A DNA stretch of 43,000 bases from WJMB01 sp964581465 (GTDB lineage: Bacteria > RBG-13-66-14). Shown here in pieces: positions 8,366 through 16,713 of this stretch. The notes under the pieces were generated by a model. It did not search any database. It saw only the letters and a list, made by a program, of their open reading frames with translations, and was not told the origin of the DNA. Within the stretch, counting starts at the first letter, position 1. The number at the start of each line of letters is the position of its first letter. The stretch covers positions 1 through 43,000 of the forward strand of contig CAZOOP010000037.1 of assembly GCA_964581465.1 (NCBI GenBank), written 5' to 3'. A program made the position numbers and the translations under genes.

Positions 8366-9388
8366 ATGAACGAGGACGCCCCCTTCCAGGTGCTTCACGA
8401 GGACGACTGTCCGCGCTGGACGGGCGGGCGGATCGTCATCTACGGCTACGGGAACCAGGGTCGCGCCCAGGCGCTCTGCCTGCGTGACGGCGGCCTGCCC
8501 GTCGTCGTCGCCCTGCGCCCCGGTTCGCCCAGCCGCGAACACGCCGCCGACGACGACCTGACGGTGATCGAACCCGCCAAGGCCGGTAAGGCCGAGCTGC
8601 TGGTCTGGGCGGTGCCCGACGAGGCCATGACCGACGCCGCCGCGAGACTCGGCGAGGTCCGGGGCGGTTCGAGCTGGCTCTTCCTCCACGGTCTGGCCCC
8701 GCGCTGGGGCTGGATCGAGCCGCCCGAGGCGGTGGACGTTTTGCTGCTGGCTCCCCAGGGTCCCGGGGCGGCGCTGCGCTCGGCCTACGCGTCCGGCGCG
8801 GGACTGCCGGCGGCGATCGCCGTCGAGCGCGACGCCTCCAACAAGGCCCGCGAACGTCTGCTGGCCTACGCCCGGGCCGTCGGCTGCGCCCGGGGCGGCC
8901 TGTTCCAGACCGACCTCGCCGAGGAGACCGTCGTCGACCACTTCGGCGAGCAGGCCGTGCTCTGCGGCGGTGTGCCGGCCCTGGTCCGCGCCGCCTGGGA
9001 GACCCTGGTCGCCGCCGGCTACGGCCCCGAGACGGCCTACATCGAGTGCCTGATGCAGCTCAAGCTGCTGGTCGACCTGATGTACGAGCGGGGGGTCGAG
9101 GGGATGCGCCGGGCTGTCTCGCCCACGGCCCTCTTCGGCGCCCGGAAGCAAGGCGCGGCCGTCATCGGTCCCGAAGTGCGCGAGCGTCTGACGAACCTGC
9201 TGAAGACGCTGGAGAGCGGAGAGTTCGCCGCAAGTTGGCGGGCGGCCTCCACAACGGGCTGGAGCGGCGAGGAGCTTTCGAATGAAAGGCACGACGCCTT
9301 CGAGGCGGCCGGACACCGGGTGCGCAGCGGTTTGCACTGGCCGGGACTGAAAACATCAGCCGCGGAGAAAGGTCGGGGTGCAGGATGA
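8366..9388 (+). CDS. Ketol-acid reductoisomerase-like protein with altered active site
   Basis: 340 aa, the length of class I KARI (IlvC). The Rossmann motif YGYGNQG (26-32), the LRPGS cofactor loop (49-53) and the knotted C-terminal domain (DHFGEQAVLCGG from 191, YIECL 225-229) are clear. Compared with class I KARI, His108, Asp191, Glu195, Glu227 and Ser252 are kept. However, the catalytic Lys of the APKGPG motif is Gln131 (APQGPG), and the fourth metal-binding Glu is Gln231 (ECLMQLK in place of ECLHELK). Normal isomeroreductase activity is therefore doubtful; an NAD(P)H-dependent reduction or a non-catalytic role is possible. The start follows GGAAAG. No other ilv gene is nearby. It overlaps the next gene by 4 nt (ATGA), so it probably works with the membrane kinase-like proteins downstream. 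Confidence 0.8.
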   Translation: MNEDAPFQVLHEDDCPRWTGGRIVIYGYGNQGRAQALCLRDGGLPVVVALRPGSPSREHAADDDLTVIEPAKAGKAELLVWAVPDEAMTDAAARLGEVRGGSSWLFLHGLAPRWGWIEPPEAVDVLLLAPQGPGAALRSAYASGAGLPAAIAVERDASNKARERLLAYARAVGCARGGLFQTDLAEETVVDHFGEQAVLCGGVPALVRAAWETLVAAGYGPETAYIECLMQLKLLVDLMYERGVEGMRRAVSPTALFGARKQGAAVIGPEVRERLTNLLKTLESGEFAASWRAASTTGWSGEELSNERHDAFEAAGHRVRSGLHWPGLKTSAAEKGRGAG

Positions 9389-10086
9389 TCGAGTTGCCTC
9401 ACAGCGCGCCGATCTCCCAGCTCTACACGGTCAGCTACGGCATCGCCCTGATCTTTCTGGTCATCGGCGTGACCGAGAACCTGATCAACCGCGAGGTCAT
9501 CAACCGCAATCAGGCGCGCAACCTGCTCTGCCTGATCTCCAGCCTCTGGACTCTGGCCGCGCCTCTGCTGTTCATCGATTGGTACTGGGTGCTGGCCACG
9601 CCGGGCTTCTTCCTGCTGATCAACCTCGCCGCCCTGCGCTGGCAGATCCTGCCCACCCTCTATCCCGAACAGGGGCGCCTGGGGGCCTTCTGGTTCACCC
9701 TGGTGCTGATCGCCGCGGTGACCGTCGGCTGGCTGCTGGCCGGACGCTACGGCATCCGCTGGCGCCTGCTGGCCCCGCTGACCGTGATGCCCGCCGGGCT
9801 GACCGACGCCGCCGGCGCCTTCTTCGGCCGCCTGTGGGGCAAACGCAAACTCCACGGAGAACGGACCGTCATCGGCTCGCTCTGGGCCCTCGTGGGCGCC
9901 CTGGTCGGATACACTTCCGTCCTGCTGGTCTTCGGCATCACCTCGACGACGGCCTGGCTCGTCGCCGTGGCCACCGGAGTGCTGACCGCGCTGACCGAGC
10001 TGTTCACCCCGTCGCGCCTGGACAACCTGACCACGGGTCTGGTCGCCGGCGCCGGGGCCGTCGTGATCCTCTTCAGCCTGGGTTGA
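9385..10086 (+). CDS. Polytopic membrane protein, phytol/dolichol-kinase/CTP-transferase-like, divergent paralogue
   Basis: 233 aa, mostly hydrophobic with about six to seven membrane segments. The motif LTDAAGAFFGRLWGKRKL (139-156) followed by GERTVIGSL resembles the CTP-binding region of phytol kinase, dolichol kinase and CdsA-like enzymes. It aligns along its length with the next gene. Where that paralogue has the family motif ARKIVHI, this one has ARNLLCL, so the RKxxH residues are lost. The ATG overlaps the stop of the KARI-like gene. It may be a non-catalytic partner of its neighbour, or act on another substrate. Confidence 0.65.
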   Translation: MIELPHSAPISQLYTVSYGIALIFLVIGVTENLINREVINRNQARNLLCLISSLWTLAAPLLFIDWYWVLATPGFFLLINLAALRWQILPTLYPEQGRLGAFWFTLVLIAAVTVGWLLAGRYGIRWRLLAPLTVMPAGLTDAAGAFFGRLWGKRKLHGERTVIGSLWALVGALVGYTSVLLVFGITSTTAWLVAVATGVLTALTELFTPSRLDNLTTGLVAGAGAVVILFSLG

Positions 10087-10108
10087 CAACCACCCCCGGG
10101 AGGCAACC

Positions 10109-10786
10109 GTGAATCAGTGGTTGGGACTGGCGATCTCCTACGCCTTCGTCTTCGTCGTGCTCGGCACGGCGGGGTTGCTGGCCAAGCGGCAGCGCATCTC
10201 CGGCGAGACCGCCCGTAAGATCGTCCATATCGGCGTCAGCAACTGGATCGTGCTGGCCCTGTTCCTCTTCCAGGATTGGTACGTCGCCATCATCGGACCG
10301 GCCAGCTTCATCGTCATCAACTTCCTCTCCTGGCGCTTCGACCTCTTCCCCGGGATGGAATCCGGCGACAAGAGCCCGGGCACCGTCTTCTTCGCCGTCA
10401 GCCTGACCGTGCTGACCGGACACTTCTGGTGGCTCTGGAACAGCACCGGCGTCGACCTGCGCTACGTGGCCCTGATCGGGATGCTCGTGCTGGGCTGGGG
10501 CGACGGCATGGCTGCCGTCTTCGGCCACCGCTACGGCGGACGCAAGGTCCTGGGCGATAAAAGCTACATCGGCTGCCTGGCCATGTTCCTCACCAGCCTG
10601 ACGGTCTGCTTCATCGTCCTGGCCCTGCTGGGTCCCCACAACCTGGCGACCACCCTGCTGGTCTCGCTCTCCCTGGCCGCCTCGGCCACCCTGAGCGAGC
10701 TGCTGCTCCCCGGTGGCTGGGACAACCTGCTGGTCCCCCTGGCGCCCGCCTACATCTACTACCTCTGGCTGGTCGCCGCCCTCTGA
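10109..10786 (+). CDS. Phytol/dolichol-kinase-like membrane protein
   Basis: 225 aa with about seven membrane segments. It carries the phytol kinase (VTE5)/dolichol kinase hallmarks ARKIVHIG (35-42) and GWGDGMAAVFGHRYGGRK (129-146) followed by GDKSYIG. The family phosphorylates isoprenoid alcohols with CTP at the membrane. The GTG start follows a GGGAGG ribosome site 22 nt after the paralogous upstream gene. It is therefore the third gene of a compact operon. The isoprenoid substrate cannot be told from sequence. Confidence 0.75.
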   Translation: MNQWLGLAISYAFVFVVLGTAGLLAKRQRISGETARKIVHIGVSNWIVLALFLFQDWYVAIIGPASFIVINFLSWRFDLFPGMESGDKSPGTVFFAVSLTVLTGHFWWLWNSTGVDLRYVALIGMLVLGWGDGMAAVFGHRYGGRKVLGDKSYIGCLAMFLTSLTVCFIVLALLGPHNLATTLLVSLSLAASATLSELLLPGGWDNLLVPLAPAYIYYLWLVAAL

Positions 10787-10834
10787 GTTTTCTGCTAGAA
10801 TGGAGTCGTCCATCACCACGGCGGAAGGTGCGCT

Positions 10835-11716
10835 TTGCTCCTCGGCTTCTACTCCGACATCCACGGTAATCTGGACGCCCTGGTTTCCACCCTGGACGGC
10901 CTGCGCGCCCTGGGGGTCGACTACCTCTTCTGCGGCGGCGATGTCGCCGGCTACGGCGCCCGACCCAACGAGTGCCTCGAGCTGATCCGCTTCGCCCAGG
11001 GCGACGAGCGTGTCGAACGCGCCCGCGTCGACGAGATTCTCGCCGAGACCAGTCTGGCCGACCCGGGAACCCTGGCCGATTTCCTCGCCGTCACCCCCAA
11101 CCGGAGCGTCAAGGGCAACCACGACCACGCCGCCGTCACCCCCGGCGCCGAGCTGATCTTCAACTCCTTCGCCGCCCGGGCCATCATCTGGACCCGCCGC
11201 GAGCTGAGCGACGAAAACATCGGCTGGCTCGAGGAGCTGCCCCTGAGCCTGGACATCGCCGAAAACGGCCTGCCCGCCGAACGCGGCAACGACTCACCCC
11301 TGCTGTTCCGCCTGGTCCACGCCAGCCCCCACGAGCCCGAGCGCTGGCACTACCTGCTCAACCGCCAGGAGATCAAGCGGGCCTTCAACACCCTCGATGT
11401 CCCCTTCTGCTTCATCGGGCACACTCACCAGCCCGTTTTCTTCGAACAGCACGAGGACGGCTACATCGAAGTCATCACCGATTCAGACATCGTGCCCAGC
11501 CTCTTTCGCCGCTACATCATCAACGTCGGCAGCACCGGCCAGCCCAGGGACAACGACCCCCGGGCCTGCGCCGCCACCTTCGGCTACGGCGACAGCCTGC
11601 GAAAGATGAAGATCCGCCTGCACCGCTTCCTCTACGATAACGAGCTGGCCGCCGAACGCATCCTCAAAGCCAACCTGCCACCGGAACTGGCCGGCCGACT
11701 GCTACGGGGAGTCTAG
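10835..11716 (+). CDS. Calcineurin-like metallophosphoesterase (YfcE/ApaH-related)
   Basis: 293 aa. The binuclear metal motifs are in order: DIHGN (residues 7-11), GGDVAGYG (34-41), GNHDH (near 95) and GHTHQP (near 197). The HASPHEP segment near residue 166 supplies another His. This is the Metallophos/Metallophos_2 superfamily; substrates include phosphodiesters and phosphoproteins. The TTG at 10835 is used because the protein begins LLGFYSDIHGN with no room upstream. It is 48 nt downstream of the kinase-like gene, possibly the same transcript. Repeat copy 2 begins 10 nt after its stop. Confidence 0.85.
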   Translation: MLLGFYSDIHGNLDALVSTLDGLRALGVDYLFCGGDVAGYGARPNECLELIRFAQGDERVERARVDEILAETSLADPGTLADFLAVTPNRSVKGNHDHAAVTPGAELIFNSFAARAIIWTRRELSDENIGWLEELPLSLDIAENGLPAERGNDSPLLFRLVHASPHEPERWHYLLNRQEIKRAFNTLDVPFCFIGHTHQPVFFEQHEDGYIEVITDSDIVPSLFRRYIINVGSTGQPRDNDPRACAATFGYGDSLRKMKIRLHRFLYDNELAAERILKANLPPELAGRLLRGV

Positions 11717-11726
11717 GACGTTCTCG

Positions 11727-11919
11727 CGGCCGAGACCACGGCGAAACCGCAACCGGCCCCGCCGACGCCCTCTATCCATCGACGACGAGGCGTTGGCACG
11801 TTTCTTGCGGAGTCCCGCGTGGTTCCCGAGAAAAGCTCGCCCCGCCCTGCTGCAAGAAACGTGCCAACGCCGGACCGGATCACGGTTGACGTGCGAGCTG
11901 TTTCGCCGTGGTCCCGGCC
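11727..11919. repeat. Nested inverted-repeat element, copy 2
   Basis: Outer arms 11727-11746 and 11900-11919 pair at 19 of 20 positions (GGCCGAGACCACGGCGAAAC). Inner arms 11789-11808 and 11852-11871 are a perfect 20-bp inverted repeat identical to copies 1 and 3, again 43 nt apart. It starts 10 nt after the phosphoesterase stop codon and ends 37 nt before the CoA-binding gene. Relative to copy 1 the outer stem has CCACGG/CCGTGG instead of CCCCGG/CCGGGG, a compensatory change. Confidence 0.9.
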
Positions 11920-11956
11920 AGCCGGCATCCCTCCAAGAGCGACAGGAGCGTCCTGA

Positions 11957-12349
11957 GTGTCTGCTGATCTCAAGCGAGCCATCGAAGACTTCCGCAACGC
12001 CCGGCGTATCGCCGTGGTCGGGGCCAGCCGCGATCCCTCCAAGTACGGCTACAAGGTTTTCTACCATCTCGAGCGCTCCGGCTACGAGGTGTATGCGATC
12101 AACCCCAACTGCTCGGGTATCGGCAGCCACCCCTGTTACGACGGCTTCGACGAGCTGCCCCAACCCGTCGAGGCGGCGATCTTCATCACGCCGCCGCCGG
12201 TCACCCTCGAGCAGGCCGACGCGGCGCTGGAGCACGGGATCGATCTTCTCTGGCTGCAGCCCGGCGCCGCCGACGACACCGTCCTCGAACGCGTCCGTAA
12301 GGCCGGAGCGCGGCTGGTGCACGGTCGCTGCGCCCTGGTGACCATCTGA
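11957..12349 (+). CDS. CoA-binding domain protein (YccU-like)
   Basis: 130 aa, the full length of the small CoA_binding_2 family. It is a Rossmann-like fold with AVVGASRDPSKYGYKV (residues 19-34), YEVYAINPN and GIDLLWLQPGA, as in bacterial YccU proteins that bind CoA. The metabolic role of the family is unclear. The start is GTG, preceded by a GACAGGAG ribosome site. It is a stand-alone gene between repeat copy 2 and the radical SAM gene. Confidence 0.85.
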   Translation: MSADLKRAIEDFRNARRIAVVGASRDPSKYGYKVFYHLERSGYEVYAINPNCSGIGSHPCYDGFDELPQPVEAAIFITPPPVTLEQADAALEHGIDLLWLQPGAADDTVLERVRKAGARLVHGRCALVTI

Positions 12350-12491
12350 CGGCTCGTCGCCGGTTCGGGTTTTGCGGCGCCGATAGAATGGCCGAAAGCC
12401 GTTCCGAACGAGCCGGCACACCACCATCAGCAATCACTTTCGCAGCAAGCCGAACCAGTCGACCGATCAACCGCCTGAAACCGGAGTCCGC

Positions 12492-14087
12492 ATGGCCAAG
12501 CTCAATAAAGACCTGCTGCTCGACCTCGCGCTGATGCTCATCGGTGTCGCCCTGATCCTGAGCGGCGTGCTCATCGACTTCGGCCCCGACGCCGGACGCC
12601 TGACCAGCGGCGACGGCGGAGCGGCCAACTGGATATTCATCGCCCTGGGCGCCCTGACGCTGATCGGCGCCGTGATCCTGTTGATGCAGGTTTTACGGCG
12701 CAGGCGCCAGGTGGCCGATCCGGACCATCCGGCCGAGGGCGGCCTGGTCGATGAGCTGTTCCAGCGTCCACAGCCGCTCAAGCCCGGTATCTATCACCTG
12801 CGCTCCGGCGACGCCTTCGCCGGTTTCCGGGTGCATCTGCGCATCGAGCCCGGCGGCTCGGGAACCCTGGTGGTCAACGCTGCCAAGATCATCCACCTCA
12901 ACCAGACCGCCGCCGAGTACGCCAAGCTGATCGTCGAGGAGCGTGACAAGCGCGGGGCCGTCGACGAGATCGTCGCGCGCTACCGGGTGGGACGCAAGCG
13001 CGCCGCCGCCGACTACGAACGCATCGCCCATATCATCACCGAGCTGGCCGTCGGCAGCGACGTCTGCCCGGTGACCTATCTCGACCTGGAGCGCAGCGAG
13101 CCCTTCAGCGTCGAGACCTTCGCCCCCTACCGCGTCGATCTGGTGCTGACCTACGCCTGCAACAACGCCTGCGCCCATTGCTACGTCGATCCGGCTCACC
13201 GAAACAAGGTCTCGATGGAGCAGAGCGACTGGCGGCGGGTGATGGACAAGCTCTGGGCCGCCGGGATCCCCCACGTCACCTTCACCGGCGGAGAGGCCAC
13301 CCTGCATCCGTACCTGCGCGAGCTGATCGAGTACGCCGAGGACATCGGCCTGGTGACTGGCCTGTTGACCAACGGACGCAAGCTGGCCGACCGCGAATAC
13401 CTGGCCGGACTGGTCGAGGCCGGCCTGGACCACGTCCAGATAACCATCGAGAGCCACGACCCCGCCGTCCACGACGCCATGGTCGGTGTCGAGGGCGCTT
13501 GGAAGCAGACCCTTCAGGGTATCCGCAACGCCCTTTCCCTGCCTCTCTACACCCTGACCAACACCACGCTGACCAAGCGCAACGTCGCGGATATAGGTCG
13601 CACCGTCGAGTTCCTGGCCGACGTCGGCCTGCCCCAGGTGGCCGCCAACGGGATGATCCATTCCGGCGGTGGCGTAGCCAACCCCGACGCCCTGACCGAG
13701 GCCGAGCTGCGGCCCCACGTCGAGACCTTCTTCGAGACCGCCGCCCGTTCGGGGATGAACTTCCTCTGGTACACCCCGACCCGTTACGAGGACTTCGATC
13801 CCGTCGAGGTCGGCGTGGGCATCAAGACCTGCTCCGCCGCCCGCTACAACCTGGCCGTCGAGCCCGACGGCGAGGTGCTGCCCTGCCAGAGCTACTTCGA
13901 GTCCCTGGGCAACCTGCTCACCGACGACTGGGAAAGCATCTGGAACGCGCCCCTGGCCGTCAGCCTGCGCCAGCGCGAGTGGACCCCCGAGGAGTGCCGC
14001 CGCTGCACCCAGTTCCCGCTCTGCGGCGGCGGTTGCCCCCTGCTCTACAAGGAGGACGGCGTGGTCACCTGCGCCGGCACCGCTTAG
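12492..14087 (+). CDS. Membrane-anchored radical SAM/SPASM protein with possible RRE (PqqD-like) domain
   Basis: 531 aa. Two hydrophobic segments (residues about 9-29 and 46-67) anchor the N-terminus. Residues about 98-190 (LVVNAAKIIHLNQTAAEYAKLI, EIVARYRVGRKRAAADYERI) resemble a PqqD-type RiPP recognition element. The radical SAM core has CNNACAHC (C223, C227, C230) for the SAM [4Fe-4S] cluster and FTGGEATLHP. The C-terminal SPASM region has GIKTCSAA, LPCQSY and CRRCTQFPLCGGGC for auxiliary clusters. These proteins modify ribosomal peptides or help haem/cofactor maturation. No precursor peptide was found nearby. Upstream spacing and the hairpin after the stop suggest a single-gene transcript. 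Confidence 0.85.
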   Translation: MAKLNKDLLLDLALMLIGVALILSGVLIDFGPDAGRLTSGDGGAANWIFIALGALTLIGAVILLMQVLRRRRQVADPDHPAEGGLVDELFQRPQPLKPGIYHLRSGDAFAGFRVHLRIEPGGSGTLVVNAAKIIHLNQTAAEYAKLIVEERDKRGAVDEIVARYRVGRKRAAADYERIAHIITELAVGSDVCPVTYLDLERSEPFSVETFAPYRVDLVLTYACNNACAHCYVDPAHRNKVSMEQSDWRRVMDKLWAAGIPHVTFTGGEATLHPYLRELIEYAEDIGLVTGLLTNGRKLADREYLAGLVEAGLDHVQITIESHDPAVHDAMVGVEGAWKQTLQGIRNALSLPLYTLTNTTLTKRNVADIGRTVEFLADVGLPQVAANGMIHSGGGVANPDALTEAELRPHVETFFETAARSGMNFLWYTPTRYEDFDPVEVGVGIKTCSAARYNLAVEPDGEVLPCQSYFESLGNLLTDDWESIWNAPLAVSLRQREWTPEECRRCTQFPLCGGGCPLLYKEDGVVTCAGTA

Positions 14088-14100
14088 CCCCCGTCACCGT

Positions 14101-14134
14101 CCGCGACGACGCTGCATCGTCGCGGCGGCGTTTT
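14101..14134 (+). terminator. Candidate terminator after the radical SAM gene
   Basis: Stem CCGCGACGA/TCGTCGCGG with a 7-nt loop, then CGGCG and TTTT, 14 nt after the stop codon. The GC-rich gap between stem and T run weakens it slightly. Confidence 0.5.
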
Positions 14135-14337
14135 GCGAGCGGGGTCTCGGTGTTGAGCAACCTGCAAGGGTGTCAAGGCGCCGTGCTAGGCCGTTTGCGT
14201 CGACTCGACCGATCCTGAGCCGCTGAAGCGATCCGCAGCGAGGCTGACATCAAGCATCATCCACCTCTTCCGTCGATTACTGATACGACGGTTTCCAACA
14301 CGCGGTCTGCCAAACCCGCAACCCGATTGAAGACAAG

Positions 14338-14967
14338 ATGATCAACCGAAGCCACCTTTTCGTATCGCTTACTCTCGCTATCACGTTCACCCTCGGCGCC
14401 GGCTGCTCCGAGGAGGCCGAGCCGGGCGACGGCGCCGCCGACCTGCAAACTGGTGACGCACCCGCGCAGCGGCCCGCCAAAAACCTCTGGCCGCTGTTCA
14501 ACGACAAGCTGGGCTTCGTCGCCGATGTCGACCGCGACAACTGGCGCTTCGAGCGGCCCAGTTACTACGAAGGCGACGAGCTGCGCTTGGCCGGAGTGAA
14601 CAATGACACCGGCGCCAAGCTGCTCATCGAGTCCCCACCACCCGAGGAGGGCTTGTCACCGGCGGGGTACGCCGCCCGTCAGCGGGAAGCGTTGGCTGAT
14701 ATTGAAAACCTGGAGGTGCTGGAGGACGGCGAGCTGGAGATCAACGGCGCCCCGGGCTACCGGCTCGAGTTCCGCCTGGAGGTCGAGGGGTCGGTCAGCC
14801 GCACCCTGAGCTACTTCTTCACTCTCAGCGAGCGGGTGATGAGCTGCTCCCTGGCCGCCGAGGAGGGCGACTTCGCCGCCTTCAAACCCGACCTGGACGG
14901 GCTGGTCTCCAGCTTCAGGCCCCTGGACGTTCATCACGGCGTCGGAGAAGAGCAGTCCGCGGGATAA
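14338..14967 (+). CDS. Putative lipoprotein
   Basis: 209 aa. The signal sequence ends with a good lipobox LGAGC (Cys23), followed by an acidic, Ala/Gly-rich linker. The mature part (from about residue 50) has LGFVADVDRDNWRFERP, alternating strands and a C-terminal FVSSFRP-like ending, reminiscent of PsbP/DcrB/LpqN-like domains that sample solvent-exposed beta sheets; this resemblance is only by eye. The gene stands alone. The radical SAM gene upstream ends 250 bp earlier, and a repeat island follows. Confidence 0.75.
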   Translation: MINRSHLFVSLTLAITFTLGAGCSEEAEPGDGAADLQTGDAPAQRPAKNLWPLFNDKLGFVADVDRDNWRFERPSYYEGDELRLAGVNNDTGAKLLIESPPPEEGLSPAGYAARQREALADIENLEVLEDGELEINGAPGYRLEFRLEVEGSVSRTLSYFFTLSERVMSCSLAAEEGDFAAFKPDLDGLVSSFRPLDVHHGVGEEQSAG

Positions 14968-15104
14968 GCCCGATCACGAGGGGTATCTATTGATCGAACC
15001 CTTGTGGATCAGAGGTCACCTAACCGCTGGATATATTAATAACTGGATATCTAAGCGGCAACTGACCGTAGTATTACTGGATAACCTTTAGATAAAAGCA
15101 GTTA

Positions 15105-15197
15105 CCTTATTAACAGGAGCGCACATCGAGCGAGATGCTTGTGCCAGGTACGTGGATTACCACTTTCTTTCGATGCCCGGAGCGGTGTAACTACACA
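15105..15197 (+). repeat. Island repeat module B, copy 1
   Basis: Positions 15112-15140 are identical over 29 nt to 29343-29371, and similarity continues to a shared GCTACAC/ACTACAC end. Upstream, both copies also share ATAACTGGAT. Confidence 0.85.
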
Positions 15198-15224
15198 CAA
15201 GAACCGCCGGCATCGTCTACTCTA

Positions 15225-15335
15225 CCTGGACCTGACTGTGATTGTATCCTGTTGATAATAGATGAGATAGTTATCGGATACCTGTCGCAGAGCGGGCGGT
15301 TGAAATGTGGCGGCCAATACGGGCCTGATCCTTGG
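15225..15335 (+). repeat. Island repeat module A, copy 1
   Basis: Aligns without gaps for about 107 nt with 27858-27968, including an identical core GATTGTATCCTGTTGATAAT. Differences fall evenly on all three codon positions of the shared open frame, which argues against protein coding. Confidence 0.8.
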
Positions 15336-15402
15336 TGATCCTTGGCGATGCCAGATATCAGCGTTTGTAACTGCCTGGCAGCGGATTGCCACAGAATCCA
15401 AG

Positions 15403-15444
15403 GTGTTATAAGAAGTGTTATAAGAAAGGGTTATAAGAAAAGGG
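15403..15444. repeat. Short tandem repeat
   Basis: Three consecutive units of about 12-13 nt built on GTTATAAGAA, running into the GGGATTATCAC motif that ends module C. Confidence 0.8.
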
Positions 15445-15740
15445 ATTATCACTCGCACCTGAACCGACTCATCCCGCTAATAGATTGTCATTCATTGCTT
15501 TATAGTTGACCTCGCCACCATTGTCATACCGTTGCTTGGTGGCGATGGACACGGCCTTGCTTGAGTTCCGCTGGAAGCCGGAGGCTGTTGGTTCCATTCA
15601 GGTTTCAACCAGGCTGTGGGTAAGTGACCTGCTGATGACCCTCTATTGCTCGCTTTAGCAGCATAGACCGTTGTCCGGCTTCGCTGGTTGACCACACGCT
15701 GCGGGTGGTTACCAGCCCCTCGTCTCAATGCGTCTTTCAC
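15442..15740 (-). repeat. Island repeat module C, copy 1 (reverse orientation)
   Basis: Its reverse complement matches 36925-37255 closely. One block around 15590-15660 is nearly identical to 37034-37106 (GCTGCTAAAGCGAGCAATAG and onward). The module ends with GGTTCAGGTGCGAGTGATAA, common to both. A weaker third copy is at 27465-27785. Confidence 0.85.
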
Positions 15741-15787
15741 CAATTGCGAATACTTGGTTCAGTTTCTGGTGATGATCCCTATCTTGA

Positions 15788-15895
15788 TTCAGCATGGCCT
15801 CGTCTCAGCCGCTGTTTCGAAGGGGGTCGGAGTTTCGAGTTGGAGTGAGCTGGTCCGGGAACGTGTGTGATGCCTAAACAATCTGCCAATCGGCC
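15788..15895 (+). repeat. Island repeat module D, copy 1
   Basis: Shares CCTCGTCTCA, TCTCGAAGGGGG-like and GCTGGTCCGGGA blocks, then TGTGTGATG, with 29550-29658 in the same order and spacing. Confidence 0.8.
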
Positions 15896-15899
15896 GTAG

Positions 15900-15920
15900 G
15901 GCGGGGTCTCTGACCCCGCC
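15900..15920. terminator. GC-rich hairpin, terminator-like
   Basis: Stem GGCGGGGTC/GACCCCGCC with loop TCT, followed on the plus strand by GTCTGTTTG. It is weakly terminator-like; the T run is interrupted. Confidence 0.35.
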
Positions 15921-16022
15921 GTCTGTTTGCGTCATCCCGGATGTCGGTGGATGGGAGCTGTTTGACGGACAAGCCCGCATCAGGCGATCGCGTCCGACAA
16001 TCCAGCGAGAGCTGATACTAAA

Positions 16023-16043
16023 GGGCCGACCCGGGGTCGGCCC
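16023..16043 (-). terminator. Candidate terminator of the decayed membrane-protein gene
   Basis: GC-rich palindrome GGGCCGACC/GGTCGGCCC. On the minus strand it is followed by CTTTAGTAT, and it lies about 40 nt beyond the minus-strand stop at 16084. Confidence 0.45.
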
Positions 16044-16083
16044 GTAACGCGATCAGAGTCAGGCGGTAGATACTCCGGGCGGA

Positions 16084-16713
16084 TCACTGCCGCCGACGCT
16101 TTTTCCGCCAGAGATCGATGAAGTAGGCCGCGTTTCCCAGGATGATCAGGCCCACCAGGAACAGGTGGACGACGAGTTGAGCGGCCATCCCTTTGGTCGC
16201 CAGGCTGCGGCGGTCGATCAGCCGCTCGTATTCGGCGGCGCCCTTGAGTCTGCCCAGCAGGACCGCCTCGTTACCGGCGCGGTAACCCAGGTAGACCCAA
16301 ATCCTCGCCCATCCGGATACGGCGCTCCTGATCGGTGTCGGCGTGTTCGGCGTTGATCTCGTCCATCGCCTCGCGCATCACCCGCTCGCCGATCGAAACC
16401 CCCTCCATCAGCATCACCATGCCGATAACCCGGATCCCGCGTTCGAAGGCGTGTTGACCGTGGCGCTGAGCATGGGCTAGAGCTCGGGCAAGGTGCTGGG
16501 GTCCAGGTCCATCGAGACCAGGATCGCCGAACCGGGGCTCAGGCTGTCGATCGCGGTGTAGTAGCTGACCGTGGGCGCGGTGACGCCTATGTCGATCTCT
16601 ATATCCAGTATCAGGACAATGACTACAATATTGAATACGGCCAGGAAAAGCCAGCGACGCTCCACCTCCATCAACCAGCGAGAGAGACTCCTCGGCTCAG
16701 TCTCGGCGGGCAT
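16084..16713 (-). pseudogene. Decayed membrane-protein gene (frameshifts and probable internal deletion)
   Basis: Three reading-frame pieces line up in order. The first (16713 down to 16477) has a membrane helix and IDSLSPGSAILVSMDLDP, ending in a TAG. The second continues FERGIRVIGMVMLMEGVSIG in another frame. The third resumes VYLGYRAGNEAVLLGRLKG, and then a second membrane helix and a Lys/Arg tail ending at a TGA (16084). The pieces read as one protein with helices at both ends. From memory, related proteins carry a longer middle section, so part of the gene seems deleted at the YLGY/GRLKG joint. The function of the family is unknown. Confidence 0.7.

Larger units (their letters stand above)
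14968..16083. other. Repeat island 1 (about 1.1 kb without an intact gene)
   Basis: AT-richer than the genes on either side. It contains module B (15105-15197), module A (15225-15335), a small tandem repeat (15403-15444), module C in reverse (15442-15740), module D (15788-15895) and two GC-rich hairpins (15900-15920, 16023-16043). The short open frames are not conserved as protein between module copies. Confidence 0.7.
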
